Assembly: GCA_964484515.1 (NCBI GenBank)
Contig: CAZAGT010000341.1
Location: 1-5,476 of the forward strand
Reading direction: 5' to 3'
Source of the DNA: CAZAGT01 sp964484515
Lineage (GTDB): Bacteria; Desulfobacterota; DSM-4660; Desulfatiglandales; HGW-15
Length of the DNA stretch: 5,476 bases
In this document: piece after piece, positions 5,431-5,476 of the stretch
Numbering within the stretch: position 1 is the stretch's first letter
Layout: every line of letters starts with the position of its first letter
The notes under the pieces: generated by a model
Database searches by the model: none
Told to the model about the DNA's origin: nothing
The model's input: the letters and a program-made list of their open reading frames with translations, nothing else
Program-made: the position numbers and the translations under genes

Positions 5431-5476
5431 ATGCAAGGCTTCCGAAACCGGGGACCCGCCCCAAAGGGGTGGGGAC
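5431..5476 (+). promoter_or_regulatory. Possible 5' half of a c-di-AMP (ydaO/yuaA) riboswitch, cut off by window end
   Basis: The run GCTTCCGAAACC followed by GGGGACCCGCCCC, an AAA loop and GGGGTGGG resembles, from memory, the conserved CCGAA...GGGGACCC-hairpin-GGGGUG block of ydaO/yuaA riboswitches. The hairpin CCCGCCCC/GGGGTGGG (5455-5462/5466-5473) is 8 bp with one G-U. The downstream half of the motif and the closing stem lie outside the window, so this cannot be confirmed here. If it is right, the next gene would probably encode a cell-wall hydrolase, an osmolyte or potassium transporter, or a similar c-di-AMP target. Otherwise it is a GC-rich hairpin of unknown role. Confidence 0.35.

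Overview
The window is a compact stretch of bacterial chromosome with all six recognisable genes on the plus strand. Several features suggest a Gram-negative bacterium of moderate GC content: a YihY-type membrane protein, a WaaE/KdtX-like glycosyltransferase normally linked to lipopolysaccharide core, a Ste24-type CAAX protease homologue, and Shine-Dalgarno-led genes. The combination recalls NC10 (Methylomirabilota), Nitrospirota or deltaproteobacterial genomes. That placement is a guess from gene style, not a marker-based call. There are no mobile elements, CRISPR arrays, tRNAs or rRNAs.

Layout. Bases 1-2478 look like one operon: the C-terminal end of a YihY/BrkB-family membrane protein with a cytosolic winged-helix tail, a family 2 glycosyltransferase starting at TTG, and a Ste24-like M48 zinc metalloprotease whose ATG overlaps the glycosyltransferase stop codon (ATGA). 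The theme is the cell envelope: a membrane protein, surface sugar assembly and membrane proteolysis. A good sigma70-type promoter overlaps the protease stop codon. It opens a leader of about 210 nt full of alternative inverted repeats and a tiny upstream ORF. The leader precedes a Bax inhibitor-1 family (YbhL/YetJ-like) seven-helix membrane protein (2722-3426).

After a 177-bp gap comes a second tight pair, a PflX-type (COG1313) radical SAM protein (3604-4539) and a PPP-family metallophosphatase (4539-5183), joined by a TGATG stop/start overlap. Bases 5184-5476 contain no gene. They hold a long inverted repeat, a probable intrinsic terminator with a competing pairing partner, and, cut off by the window edge, a motif resembling the 5' half of a c-di-AMP (ydaO/yuaA) riboswitch that would serve the next gene.

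The protein-coding genes are ordinary family members. The most unusual material lies in the two intergenic regions (2479-2718 and 5184-5476). Both carry structured, switch-like RNA signals and share a near-identical 14-nt motif. All foldings were found by eye and have not been scored for energy or covariation.
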